The position numbers and the translations under genes are program-made. A stretch of 64,000 bases of DNA from Linum tenue (taxonomy: Eukaryota > Streptophyta > Magnoliopsida > Malpighiales > Linaceae): NCBI GenBank assembly GCA_946122785.1, contig CAMGYJ010000011.1:12586001-12650000 (forward strand), given 5' to 3'. The stretch's first letter is position 1. Each line of letters begins with the position of its first letter. Under the pieces are notes generated by a model, which was given only the letters and a program-made list of their open reading frames with translations, was not told where the DNA came from and did not search any database. Shown one piece after another: positions 54,721 through 64,000 of this stretch.

Positions 54721-55917
54721 GTAATGTTTCTAAACCATGGCTCTTGGACTCCACCCGTTTTAACCACATGACCAATAATAAAATGCAAATTTTTCATGTT
54801 CGGCCTTTAAAGAATATGTCCATTCAAGTTGCTGATGGCTCTCGGTTACCTATTGAAAATATTGGTCACTTTGAGGATTCCAAGCTTTCTTTACCCCAGA
54901 CGTTACATGTACCTAAGCTTATGCCTAATTTGGTTTCCGTGGGTCAACTTACCAAGCACAATTGTCGTGTTGTGTTCGATGCTTCTGGTTGTGTTGTTCG
55001 GGATCTGACAACAGGGAGGCAGATCGGTCGGGGAAGTAAACAAGGGCGGAGTTTTCATTTGGAGGAGCTTTCGGGTCAACCATGTGTGTCGTCCTCTGTT
55101 CCTGCGCAGTAGGGTTCGGTGTCTAGAGAGCCGGTGTCTTTGTCATGTTCTTCTGCTTTTTCGAGTCAAAACTCTTCGGATGTGGATCTTTGGCATTCCC
55201 ATTTGGGTAATCCTCACTCGAGTCAACTAGTTACTACGGAAAAACAGAATTTATTGGATAATAAAAAGGTTGATAGCTTCTTTGATGAATTTGATTGCAC
55301 TAGTTGTGTTGAGGCCAAGACCACTCGCAGCTCGTTTCCCTCCAGCCATACCATTATATGTGAGCCATTTCATATTGTGCACCCTGATCTTTGGGGTCCC
55401 TCTCCTGATATATCGCGACATGGTTACAAATATTTTGCTTTATTTGTCAACCATGCCACTCGTTTTACCTGGGTCTATTTTCTACGACTTAAGTCGGAAT
55501 TGTTGTCCATTCCTACTGAGTTTATTAAGCTGATTCAGACCTAGTTTGGTCGTACAGTGCGTGTTGTTCGGTCTGACCCTGGTGGTGAATTTAGCTCCCA
55601 CCCTTTGGCTGCTTTGTTTCGTGATCATGGGATTTTGACGTTGAAATCGTGTCCAGGAGTGTCTTAACAAAATGGTTTGGTTGGAAGGAAGAATAGACAT
55701 GTGGTGGAGCTAACTCGGGCCTTGCTCCTTGCATCTCTTGTTCCGCCTAGTTTTTGGCCAGAGGCGGTGGCAATGGCTTTTCGTTTGATTAATTATCATA
55801 TCACACCAGTTCTTGGTCAGTGTAGTCCTCATTTCATGTTATTTCAGAAACATCCTGATTACTCTCGTCTTCGTGTCTTTGGTTGTACGTGCTTTGTTCT
55901 TCTTCCTCCCAAAGAAT
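54721..55917 (+). pseudogene. Copia element 2: protease, GAG-pre-integrase, integrase
   Basis: LLDSTRFNHMTNN has Thr in place of Gly after the protease active-site Asp-Ser, which would be inactivating. LHVPKLMPNLVSVGQLT follows, then LWHSHLGNPHSSQL (His motif), CTSCVEAKT and the integrase core FHIVHPDLWGPS, where Pro replaces the usual Thr or Ser. Stops at 55542-55544 and 55665-55667 lie where Gln codons stand in element 1. FGCTCFVLLPPKE closes the conserved block before a stop at 55917. Confidence 0.85.
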
Positions 55918-56557
55918 GAACCAAATTGTCGTCCAAAACTATTCGGTGTGTCTTTCTTGGTTATAGTGATATTTACAAGGAGTATCTATGTTACGATTTA
56001 GCTTCCTAACATCTTCGTATTTATTGTGATGTCATCTTCTTTTCGCGTCTTCCCTATTTCCTTGCTACATCTTCATCTTCCTCGTGTCTGTTGTCTGAGT
56101 CTATTTTGCTTCATTCCTTTCACGATGAGCTCGATGATGATGATGACTTACTTCCCCTCGACTCGCCTACCCCAGATGCATCCTCAGGCTCCTCGTCATC
56201 AGCTTCGTCGTCCTCTGGTTCGGCGACATCTTTTCCTCCTACCACGCTGGTGGCTCCTGGTCCTCGGCGATCTCTTCGGTCCACATAGGGACAACTCCCT
56301 GTTCGGTATGAGGATTTTGTTACTTATAATGTTGATGATGTTTTTTTTGTTCCTACATCTTATAAGCATGCTAAAGGTGATCCCGTGTGGGATGGCGCGA
56401 TGGATGTGGAGATTGATGCCCTTCACGCTATGGGTGCTTGGATTGTGGTTGATAGGCCTCCTCCGCACATACCAGTTATGGGTTCTAGATGGGTGTATGC
56501 CTTGAAACTGAAGGCGGATGACAGTATTGAGCGGCCCAAAGCTCGAGTTGTGGTTCA
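55918..56557 (+). pseudogene. Copia element 2: linker and start of polymerase (truncated)
   Basis: Ser/Pro-rich linker, then AMDVEIDALHAMGAWIVVDR and VMGSRWVYALKLKADDSIER, the start of the reverse transcriptase. After KARVVV near 56550 the sequence switches to an unrelated minus-strand copia fragment, so the catalytic core, RNase H and 3' LTR are missing. Confidence 0.8.
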
Positions 56558-56653
56558 GCGTTGTGGTGAAAACAGTATGAACATCAGATTTACGGGAAAG
56601 AGGGTAAAGCAATGTATAGCGTGTGCAATGATCAACAATGACAAGATAGTAGG
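56558..56653 (-). pseudogene. Copia element 3: integrase fragment (left part)
   Basis: On the minus strand this encodes the CTRYTLLYPLSRKSDV segment of a copia integrase. It is the continuation of 62629-62930 across the gypsy insertion: read right to left, the frame runs from 62629 into 56653 when one copy of GTAGG is removed. It ends abruptly at the junction with copia element 2. Confidence 0.75.
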
Positions 56654-57405
56654 TGATAGACCGTTATTTACACATGTTTTTACCCTCGTTCTTACACCGT
56701 TTGAGGTGTTGATTCTCGTGTTTTAGGGCGATTTCACGCTAGGTTGTGCTTGTTTGTGATATTTCAGGTCCTTGTGTTAGGGATTTGATTGTAATGACTT
56801 GGGATGATATTACTGTTTGATTTTAATCGAATGATGCATGTTTATTGAATTGATTTGAGTCTGATCAGCTTTTCTCAATTTCTGCTGCAACCTGAGATAG
56901 ATAGAATCTGATTAGGTTGTTAGAGCCTCTTCATTCGATAGTAGGAGATTGGCTATACGAGAGTTAGCCAGTTTACTGCTTTGTACTGGAATTCAATTCC
57001 AGTAGTGGAGTTCTGTGTTCATAGCCTCAGCTTTCCATCCCGGTGAAGACTAGTCGTCTGCCGGGTAGCTAGACTGAGAGGGCTTGGTCAGCTTAAGAGA
57101 TTCCAAGCTACTGTCGGAACTTCCGCAGTCTAATCAACAGTGAATCAACCAAGGGTAATTACAATTGAACCTAACTAAGGGGCTAGGGGGACTCATTCCC
57201 GAGTGACTCTTTCCTTACTTTGAAAACCGAACAGTTTACTGCTTTCTTACTGCTTTTGCTTTTAAACAACAATCACTCGAATTAGTTTGCTAGATAATAG
57301 AAACTCACGGAGTAAGCAGTAGATCTAGACCCCGGGTTGATAATATAACTTGCCTGTTACTGCATTCCCGGACTGCGATTACACTTGGTCGCAGTTTAGT
57401 GTTGT
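56654..57405 (+). repeat. 5' LTR of Athila-like element (internally deleted)
   Basis: Matches 61275-61389 and 61976-62615. The middle 586 bases of the right LTR (palindrome array and the following AGAGAG-rich stretch) are missing, with the joint at TCAGGTCC/TTGTG. The LTR breaks off at GTGTTTTGG, joined directly to mid-gag. Confidence 0.9.
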
Positions 57406-59480
57406 GTTTTGGGGACAAGCAACTGATTGATTCGGTTTGTGGCGGGAACATGCTGATCAAAACCCCGCCACAGCTGAATCAACTCTTTGAGGAGATGGCG
57501 GAGAACGGTTATGATTGGGGCACTGCCAAGAGGTCGAGGAGAGCACCCAGCCGAGGTGTACATGCTGTGGGAGCCCATCCCTCTGATTTGGTGCAGGTAG
57601 TATCGAAGCTGGTTTCAGCTATCGATCGTTCCGGGATGATTCCAGGGACCGGACAGCAGCAGGCGATGCTCTGCCACTGGTGTGAGAGCACCCATCACAC
57701 GGTGGAAGACTGCCAGGCAATGAAGGAATCAACCACACCCCAGGAGCAGGTGAACTTCGTTAATAACGTCAGGCGCAATGACCCCTACAGCAACACGTAC
57801 AATGAGGGGTGGCGCCAGCATCCTAACTTCTCCTAGGGTGGGGCAAATTCCAGACCACCAGTCCCCCAGGGACCACCGGGCTTCCAGAGGCCACCATATC
57901 AGCCCAGACAGGGGCAATTCCGGCAGCAACAACAGCCTCTTTATCAGCCCATGCAGGGGCACGCTGCTCAATCACAACCGCGACCTTTCCAGCAGCCAGG
58001 TGCAGCCCCTGCTGCCCCAGTGCAGAATGATCAGATGGCTGAACTGTGGGACTTGGTGGGTTCTCTCGCCAGTTCTAGTGCTCAGAAATTCAACACCATT
58101 GAGCAGTTCATGGAGAAGGCATCGGGTAAATTCTTGGCTCTTGAAGCTGGGCAGAGGAACACACAGGCTGTTTTGCAGGATATCCAGACCCAGCTGGGGA
58201 GCGTGGCTCAGGCAGTGGCTCAAAGGGCTCCCGGTACTCTACCTGGGCAGACCATCCCTCATCTGCCGCCCCCGAATGAGCACTGCAATGCCATCATGAC
58301 GAGGAGTGGCAAGATGACTGTTGATCCCCCTGCTCGGGAACCGGAGAGAGAGAGCCATGTCTTAGCGCCTCCAGCGGTTGAACAAGAAGTAGAGAAGGAG
58401 GTTGAGGTGCCTGCACCTAAACCACAACCAGTAGTGAAGGAGTATATCCCTAAACTCCCCTTCCCTACTCGGTTGCACAAAGACAGGCTGGAGGCAGAGT
58501 TCGAGAACTTCATGGCCATGCTTAGGAAGCTGAATGTCCAAGTGCCTTTCCTGGAGGCACTATCTCAAATGCCTAAGTATGCGAAGTTCCTGAAGGATCT
58601 TCTCTCAAAGAAGCAGAAGCTGAGCGAGCTGGCCACTGTGGAGCTCAGCGAGGAGTGCTCGGCCATTCTGCAGAACAAGCTTCCGCAGAAACAAAAGGAC
58701 CCAGGTAGTTTTACTATCCCGTGCTCTATTGAGAATTTGCATGTAGAGAGGTCCTTGGCGGATTTAGGTGCTAGTATAAATGTTATGCCATATAAACTGT
58801 TTAAGAAACTAGGCCTAGGTGAACCCCGTGCTACTAGGATGAGCCTTCAATTAGCAGACCGATCTGTAGTGCATCCTAGGGGCATAGTGGAAGACCTTCT
58901 GGTTAAGGTTGGCAAGTTCAATTATCTTGTTGATTTTGTGATTTTGGACATAAATGAGGATGTGAATGTGCCATTGATACTGGGAAGGCCTTTCCTGGCC
59001 ACCGCCAAGGCCCTCATAGATGTGCATGATGGGACCTTAGTTTTGAGGGATGGCGAGGAGCGAATAACTTTTTCAGTTGCTAACACTCTACCTGCTTCGT
59101 TACCTCTGCATGCTGTATCTCACCAGGAGCACGAGTCTGTCGTGTATCCTCCTATGTTGCCTATTTTGCAGGATCCGCCTCCCATACCTTCGCCGCCACT
59201 CCAGTCCACACCGCCCCCAAAAGAACGGATCAATGAGGAGTGGCGGCCGAAACTGCAGGCAGCTAAGCCTGCTCAAAAGAAAGCCGGAGACCACTACGAG
59301 CTGATCCCGCCCCCACCTTGGCCATCCGAGTATTCACTCGCTTGCATCCTACCGGATGGCCAAGTCGAGTTGGCAAATGCTGGTGGTCACATTCGTCGCG
59401 TGCATGGCCACCATTTGAAGCTGTACCTCAAGAGCGATGTGGATCCGCTCTTGAGGGCACCTGATCCTACACTTCTCTGA
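57399..59480 (+). pseudogene. Gag-protease ORF of Athila-like element
   Basis: One reading frame with a single stop (TAG, 57834-57836, where Trp is likely). It opens mid-Gag at KQLIDSVCGG, matching the end of the minus-strand Gag at 1240. CHWCESTHHTVEDC (about 57669-57710) is a CCHC knuckle. Gln/Pro-rich linker and a basic-acidic segment with MPKYAKFLKDLL follow. The retropepsin-type protease at about 58730-59090 has the active-site DLGASINVMP and VPLILGRPFL. The last 60 codons, with VELANAGGHIRRVHGHHLKL, resemble the tail after integrase in gypsy polyproteins. So reverse transcriptase, RNase H and integrase have been removed in frame. Protease residues look intact. Confidence 0.85.
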
Positions 59481-61274
59481 GCATCCATACTGGCGTCCAG
59501 CTAAAAGACGGTAAAGAAGCGCTTGTGGGGAGGCAACCCCACCGAGGTTTGTTTTTCTTTCGTTTGTTTTTGTCGGTTTGTCCACTTGGAACTATGGTTT
59601 CTATCACCCAGTGTGTTTTGCTGATGCTAGCTCGCTGACTGGTTCACTTCCAGTCCCCCAGCAGTGTTTCAATCCGGTAACATCGTTACCCTTATCTTTC
59701 CCTCTACTCCATTGAGGGCAATGTTGTGCTTAAGTGTGGGGGGGGTGCTTTGTGCTTTGTATCGGTTGGAATATATATTTGTGTGCTTGGAGCCTAGTCT
59801 GTTGTCCGAATCTTACGATTTGAGGGCTCCAAGTACTGCTGTTTGATCATATTGGCACTGTGTTTTGATGGATGAATTGATTGGTTTTCGGATTAATGCA
59901 TGACAACTTGTTTACGACTAGGACAACCTATGATGAGGACTGAGATGTGCAGTAGAACGATGTAGGGGTTCAGCTTTTCAACTGTTTGCTTGCCAACTGT
60001 GACTTGGATCGATTACTTGTTCTTGACAGTCGTTTATGCATCTAGTTCAGCGTATCAGAATGTGAGATAGAGCATATAGGTAGCCATGTGAGATTTGAGC
60101 CTGCTCGTTTCTTTCTTGTGCGATAGATCCCTCTTCCATGATGTGTAGCATTCACGTTGTCACTAGCTAAGATGATGGGGCATAGGATTAGCCCACGCCC
60201 AAAACTGACTGTCCTGAAGTGTCATATCCCCTAGTCAGCCCCTTTGAGCCGTGTGTTATCCTTTCTTTTGGTCTATAATGGAAAAAGTCACCCTTGTTGC
60301 ATCTTTTAGAAGGTTCCACAGAGTGGTTTTTACATATTCTCTGCTATTTCTGCTAAAGTCTATTTGAGTGTTGGAGGTAGTGCTTAAAAGTTGGGCAGGT
60401 GTTTGAAATTTGTGCAGAAGTGGTGGCTCTCTTAAGAAATGAAAAGAAAAATGAAAGTAAAACAAAGAAAAAACTTGGAAGCAAAAGAGAGCCACTACCA
60501 AAAATCTTAATAATGCCTAGTAAGTAGTGTTTCTTAGCAGTCTGGCTTGGAAATGCTGATGTTTATACCTCCTTCGCTCTTGTGCTCTTGAGATATTGAG
60601 TAATGCAGAATAGCAGAAAGAAAATACCGGTTTGTTTGACTGTGATTGTGTGTTTGGAAAATGTGGAACCTTGTGCTATGAATACTTACACCACTTAAAA
60701 GGCCTTTTCCCCATGTCCAAGACCCTAGCCAGTCATTTGAACCTGTGTCTAAGACCTCCTGATTAGTTAGTGGTGACACCCCATATGTGAACTCTAGCAT
60801 TTAGAGGCTGCCATCATGGTGAAGAGATGATAGGGATTGAGAGAAATAGCATGCGCATTTTTCGCATCAAATTGTCCTGACCCCACTGGTCGAGAGTGAG
60901 TGATTCATTTTCATATTCTATATACTCTTGTACCCCGGTGAGGACCTAGATTGCTTGGTCTCTGTTCTGATGTCTTGAGTTGGATGCATGAGTTGACTGT
61001 TTTGAGTAAGTGGTTGAGGCAAGTCTAGGTTGGCTAGTGAACAGAAGGGAGACTCTTCCTTTACTCGATTTTGCTGCACTCGAATGTCCTTTGTGGTGGT
61101 TGTCCAGGTTGCTATTGAGGTTGTTCATGTGTTGATGTTTGAAAACCAGTACGATTCACGTGTTCTGTGCCTTTGTGACTTGTCCCCAATGTTGGTCGAT
61201 TGAAATATGTAAGCTTACCTGGTGTCTGACTTGGTTTGCTTGGGGACAAGCAAACGGTTAAGTGTGGGGGAGTT
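59481..61274 (+). other. Long 3' non-coding region of Athila-like element with two polypurine tracts
   Basis: No reading frame of note. TTGAGGGCAATGTTGTGCTT before AAGTGTGGGGGGGG (59731-59744) and a second AAGTGTGGGGGAG (61260-61272) directly before the 3' LTR. The first may be an internal or central tract. AAGAAAAATGAAAG-type A/G runs lie at 60437-60480. Confidence 0.7.
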
Positions 61275-62623
61275 TGATAGACCGTTATTTACACATATTT
61301 TTACCCTCGTTCTTACACCGTTTGAGGTGTTGATTCTCGTGTTTTAGGCCGATTTCACGCTAGGATGTGCTTGTTTGTGATATTTCAGGTCCTAGTACGT
61401 GAATGAAGGCTTGGGAGCGAGTCTGGGGTCGATTGGACGAAGATCGGACGAATGGCGAGGTTTCAAGGCCACGCACGGGCAACCCATGAAATTCACACGG
61501 CCGTGCTATGTGAAATTCTAGCCGTGTGATTTTTGCCGAGGCCGAGCACGGGCAGACTGGAATTCTCACACGGCCGTGCAACCCTGGCCGTGTGAGATGG
61601 CTGAAGATCGACTAATTGATGCGCCGCGTTTCGACTCGCACGGGCAAAGTGGTGAGCTACACGGCCGTGTGGCCTGGCCGTGCGAGTCGGGAAATCCTGG
61701 TTTTAGAGCCTATTCCGAGCCAAAAGTGGGAGAATCGAGTTTTCAGAGCAGAAACAGAGCCCTAGAGAGAGAAAGTACGAAGAACACATCCTAGAAGCTA
61801 TCTTAGAGCTGGGTTTCATCGAATCGAGCTTGGAGGTCGTCATAGGAGTGGAAATCATCGTCCCGGAGCAGATTTTCCTCATCGTTATGAGTATGACTAA
61901 TCCGATTACTGTTTTCTCTTCTCTCTCTATGGAGTAGAACCCTTCTCTCACTTGGGTATGAAGAACCCTAGTTCCTTGTGTTAGGGATTTGATTGTAATG
62001 ACTTGGGATGATATTAATGTTTGATTTTAATCGAATGATGCATGTTTATTGAATTGATTTGAGTCTGATAAGCTTTTCTCAATTTCTGCTGCAACCTGAG
62101 ATAGATAGAATCTGATTAGGTTGTTAGAGCCTCTTCATTCGATAGTAGGAGATTGGCTATACGAGAGTTAGCCAGTTTACTGCTTTGTACTGGAATTCAA
62201 TTCCAGTAGTGGAGTTCTGTGTTCATAGCCTCAGCTTTCTATCCCGGTGAAGACTAGTCGTCTGCCGGGTAGCTAGACTGAGAGGGCTTGGTCAGCTTAA
62301 GAGATTCCAAGCTACTGTCGGAACTTCTGCAGTCTAATCAACAGTGAATCAACCCAGGGTAATTACAATTGAACCTAACTAAGGGGCTAGGGGGACTCAT
62401 TCCCGAGTGACTCTTTCCTGACTTTGAAAACCGAACAGTTTACTGCTTTCTTACTGCTTTTGCTTTTAAACAACAATCACTCGAATTAGTTTGCTAGATA
62501 ATAGAAACTCACGGAGTAAGCAGTAGATCTAGACCCCGGGTTGATAATATAACTTGCATGTTACTGCATTCCCGGACTGCGATTACACTTGGTCGCAGTT
62601 TGGTGTTGTGTTTTGGCGTGTCA
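61275..62623 (+). repeat. 3' LTR of Athila-like element
   Basis: 1349 bases, TGATAGACCG to GCGTGTCA, complete. U3 contains an array of ACACGGCCGTG-type palindromes (61495-61690). The downstream half matches the left LTR base for base apart from scattered substitutions. Confidence 0.92.
61490..61690. repeat. Array of CACGGCCGTG palindromes in U3
   Basis: ACACGGCCGTGC near 61495, GCCGTGTGA near 61530, ACACGGCCGTGC...GGCCGTGTGAG near 61572-61597, and ACACGGCCGTGTGGCCTGGCCG near 61660-61682. Short CACGGGC words are interspersed. The array is missing from the 5' LTR. Confidence 0.8.
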
Positions 62624-62930
62624 GTAGGAGAAATTATCATGAGAAATAATGTGAGAAGTCCCCCAAACATCCATTTATAATAAATCAAATGGTTGAGTAC
62701 TAGAGAGGCTAGAAACAGAAAAAGGCAGCTTGTGACTTTTATGAAGAGAACATGAATCACACGATGAAATAGACAATGTGGAGGTAATAGGAAGAGACTG
62801 TATACGAATAACACGAGATAAGATTTATAGGTGAGGGTGCCCCAGCCAGTTGTGCCAGAGGGTGGAGGATGCCTGTATCGCCATCAATGCCAGTCAAATA
62901 GGTTGAGACTCCTACGGCAGCTCTGGCTAG
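62624..62930 (-). pseudogene. Copia element 3: GAG-pre-integrase and integrase start
   Basis: On the minus strand: TLWHNWLGHPHL (His motif) near 62860, then CDSCSLHKSHKLPFS (paired Cys) and MDVWGTSHI near 62665, all typical of a copia GAG-pre-integrase domain entering integrase. A stop replaces a residue just before MDVWG. The same frame continues across the Athila-like insertion at 56653. Confidence 0.8.
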
Positions 62931-62956
62931 TTTCCAGGCACACTTAGTTGTCCGGT

Positions 62957-63779
62957 TTTCTCTCAAGAGTCTTGGTTTTGTTGGTTACTTTTTGGGGATC
63001 GAGGTGCTTCCCTGTTCTACTGACTACTTATTATCCCAACAGAAATATGTCCTCGATCTTCTTCATCGCTACGACATGGCCAACTTCGATCCCGCTCCCA
63101 CTCCGTTATCTGCCACCGCCAAGCCGGTCCTCAACGATGGCTCTCCTCTGGCCGATATAACACTCTAAAAGCAGGTCATTGGTTCTCTTCAATATATTTT
63201 GTGTACCCGCCATGACATTGCAAGAGCCTTCTTCGATATCTTCGTGGTACTGCGTCCCTCGGTCTCAGCCTTTCTCAAGCCACCACTCCCACCATTGTTG
63301 CCTTTGCAAACTCTAATTGGGCTAGTGATCCCCGTGGATTGCACCTCGACCATGGCCCACCTCATCTACTACGGCGGCAACCTTGTCTCGTGAAAGTTCA
63401 TGAAACAACGCTCAGTTGCCCGATCTAGCACGGAAACTGAATACCGTGACCTTGCTCATGCGACAACGAAGATCTTATAGATCCAAAAACTCCTCACCAA
63501 GCTGCATCACCCACTCTCTAGTCCGCCGGTACTCTACTGTGACAACCTCGGTGCTGTCAACTTCTCCGCCAATCATATTCATCACTCAAGTATGAAACAC
63601 TTGGCTCTTGATTATCTCTTTGTTCGCGAGCTTGTTCAGTCCGCTGCTCTTCATGTTCGATACATTCCCACAGCTCATTAGCTCGCCGATTCCTTGATGA
63701 AACCACTACCCATCACGCGCTTTCAGCTCCTTCGTTCCAAGATTGGCGTCATCCCCTCCTCCATCATGCGGGGACGTGA
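62957..63779 (+). pseudogene. Copia element 4: C-terminal polymerase and RNase H
   Basis: A different copia family on the plus strand. FSLKSLGFVGYFLGIEVL and LLSQQKYVLDLLHRYDM give the end of the reverse transcriptase, then QVIGSLQYILCTRHDIA, RSSTETEYRDLAHA, VLYCDNLGAVNFSANHI and HLALDYLFVRELV, the RNase H region. Stops occur near 63166, 63478 and 63679. The 5' part is absent; the fragment starts where the minus-strand element 3 ends, head to head. Confidence 0.85.
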
Positions 63780-64000
63780 TTGTCAAGAACCAGTTGCTCC
63801 CAATAACTCGAGTTGTTGGGAGAGGTTCAATCGTGGATCATATACCATTTACTAACACACCCCCTCAAACGAAAGCCACCATATATGGGCTTGAAGTTTG
63901 CACAGGCATCAGACACCATGTGCTTAACAGAAACAAATGGGGGTCACCGGGATTCGAACCGAAGAACTCTCGGTTACACCAGGCTCTGATACTATGTCAA
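63780..64000. repeat. LTR-like end with B-box and primer-site motif at window edge
   Basis: Starts TGTCAAGAACC just after GCGGGGACGTGA, which fits a copia polypurine tract followed by an LTR start. On the opposite strand the far end reads GTATCAGAGCC (close to the initiator-Met primer site), then AACCGAGAGT and GGTTCGAATCC, an RNA polymerase III B box, then GGTGACCCC. Both orientations look like a retroelement boundary. The edge prevents a decision. Confidence 0.45.

Larger units (their letters stand above)
56654..62623 (+). mobile_element. Athila-like gypsy element with gag and protease only
   Basis: Both ends are defined: LTRs begin TGATAGACCG (56654, 61275), the right LTR ends GCGTGTCA (62623), and GTAGG flanks the whole (56649-56653, 62624-62628). 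Between the LTRs lie one gag-protease frame and a 1.8-kb non-coding tail ending in the polypurine tract AAGTGTGGGGGAG. The 5' LTR end, primer site and first part of gag have been deleted together, and reverse transcriptase and integrase are missing. By eye about 11 substitutions separate the LTRs over some 750 shared bases, so insertion was recent relative to its neighbours. Confidence 0.9.

Noticed and set aside
63936..63965. A tRNA gene
   Set aside because: Only the T-arm and part of an acceptor stem are present. No D-arm, A box or anticodon arm can be fitted.

Overview
The window is a transposon-dense stretch of a plant nuclear genome, almost certainly eudicot. It is AT-rich between elements, has no operon-like packing, and carries intronless AP2/ERF transcription factor genes. 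It also carries Ty1/copia and Ty3/gypsy LTR retrotransposons primed by plant initiator-Met and Asp type tRNA sites, a plant L1 LINE with DUF4283, and CACTA, hAT, Mutator-like and Helitron elements. The species cannot be told from the sequence. The only genes I would call functional are three small ERF genes with a C-terminal EDLL-type motif: 39314-39790 (+), 42425-42907 (+) and 50085-50486 (-). The first two are a tandem duplicate pair that includes their promoters.

Layout. 1-3407: 5' end of an Athila-like gypsy element on the minus strand (gag, primer site, LTR). 3497-7988: a second gypsy element with a Mutator-like insertion (3900-4974) in its left LTR and a short non-coding interior. 8859-36217: matching CACTA termini, a shared AAA flank and a flanking repeat that resumes on the far side suggest one CACTA element of about 27 kb. 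It would be filled with later insertions: a hAT element (10886-11749), a full-length LINE (13549-21050), copia and gypsy fragments (22.0-24.1 kb), nested MITEs (25.3-25.9 kb) and an LTR element (28073-34206) split by a Helitron (28098-29470). 36705-37171: a MITE in a TA microsatellite. 38.3-42.9 kb: the duplicated ERF pair. 43.1-49.0 kb: hAT-like MITEs, one split by a decayed copia element. 50.1-50.7 kb: the third ERF with G-boxes. 51360-56557: a second copia element split by a complete CACTA element (51815-53832). 56654-62623: an Athila-like gag-protease element flanked by GTAGG, inserted in the integrase of a minus-strand copia. 62.9-64.0 kb: two more copia ends.

Many insertions can be closed exactly by target-site duplications, so the window is a readable record of nested transposition. 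Most premature stops in the element ORFs fit single transitions at Trp, Gln or Arg codons, as expected for methylated, silenced DNA. No tRNA, rRNA, CRISPR or bacterial-type features were seen.
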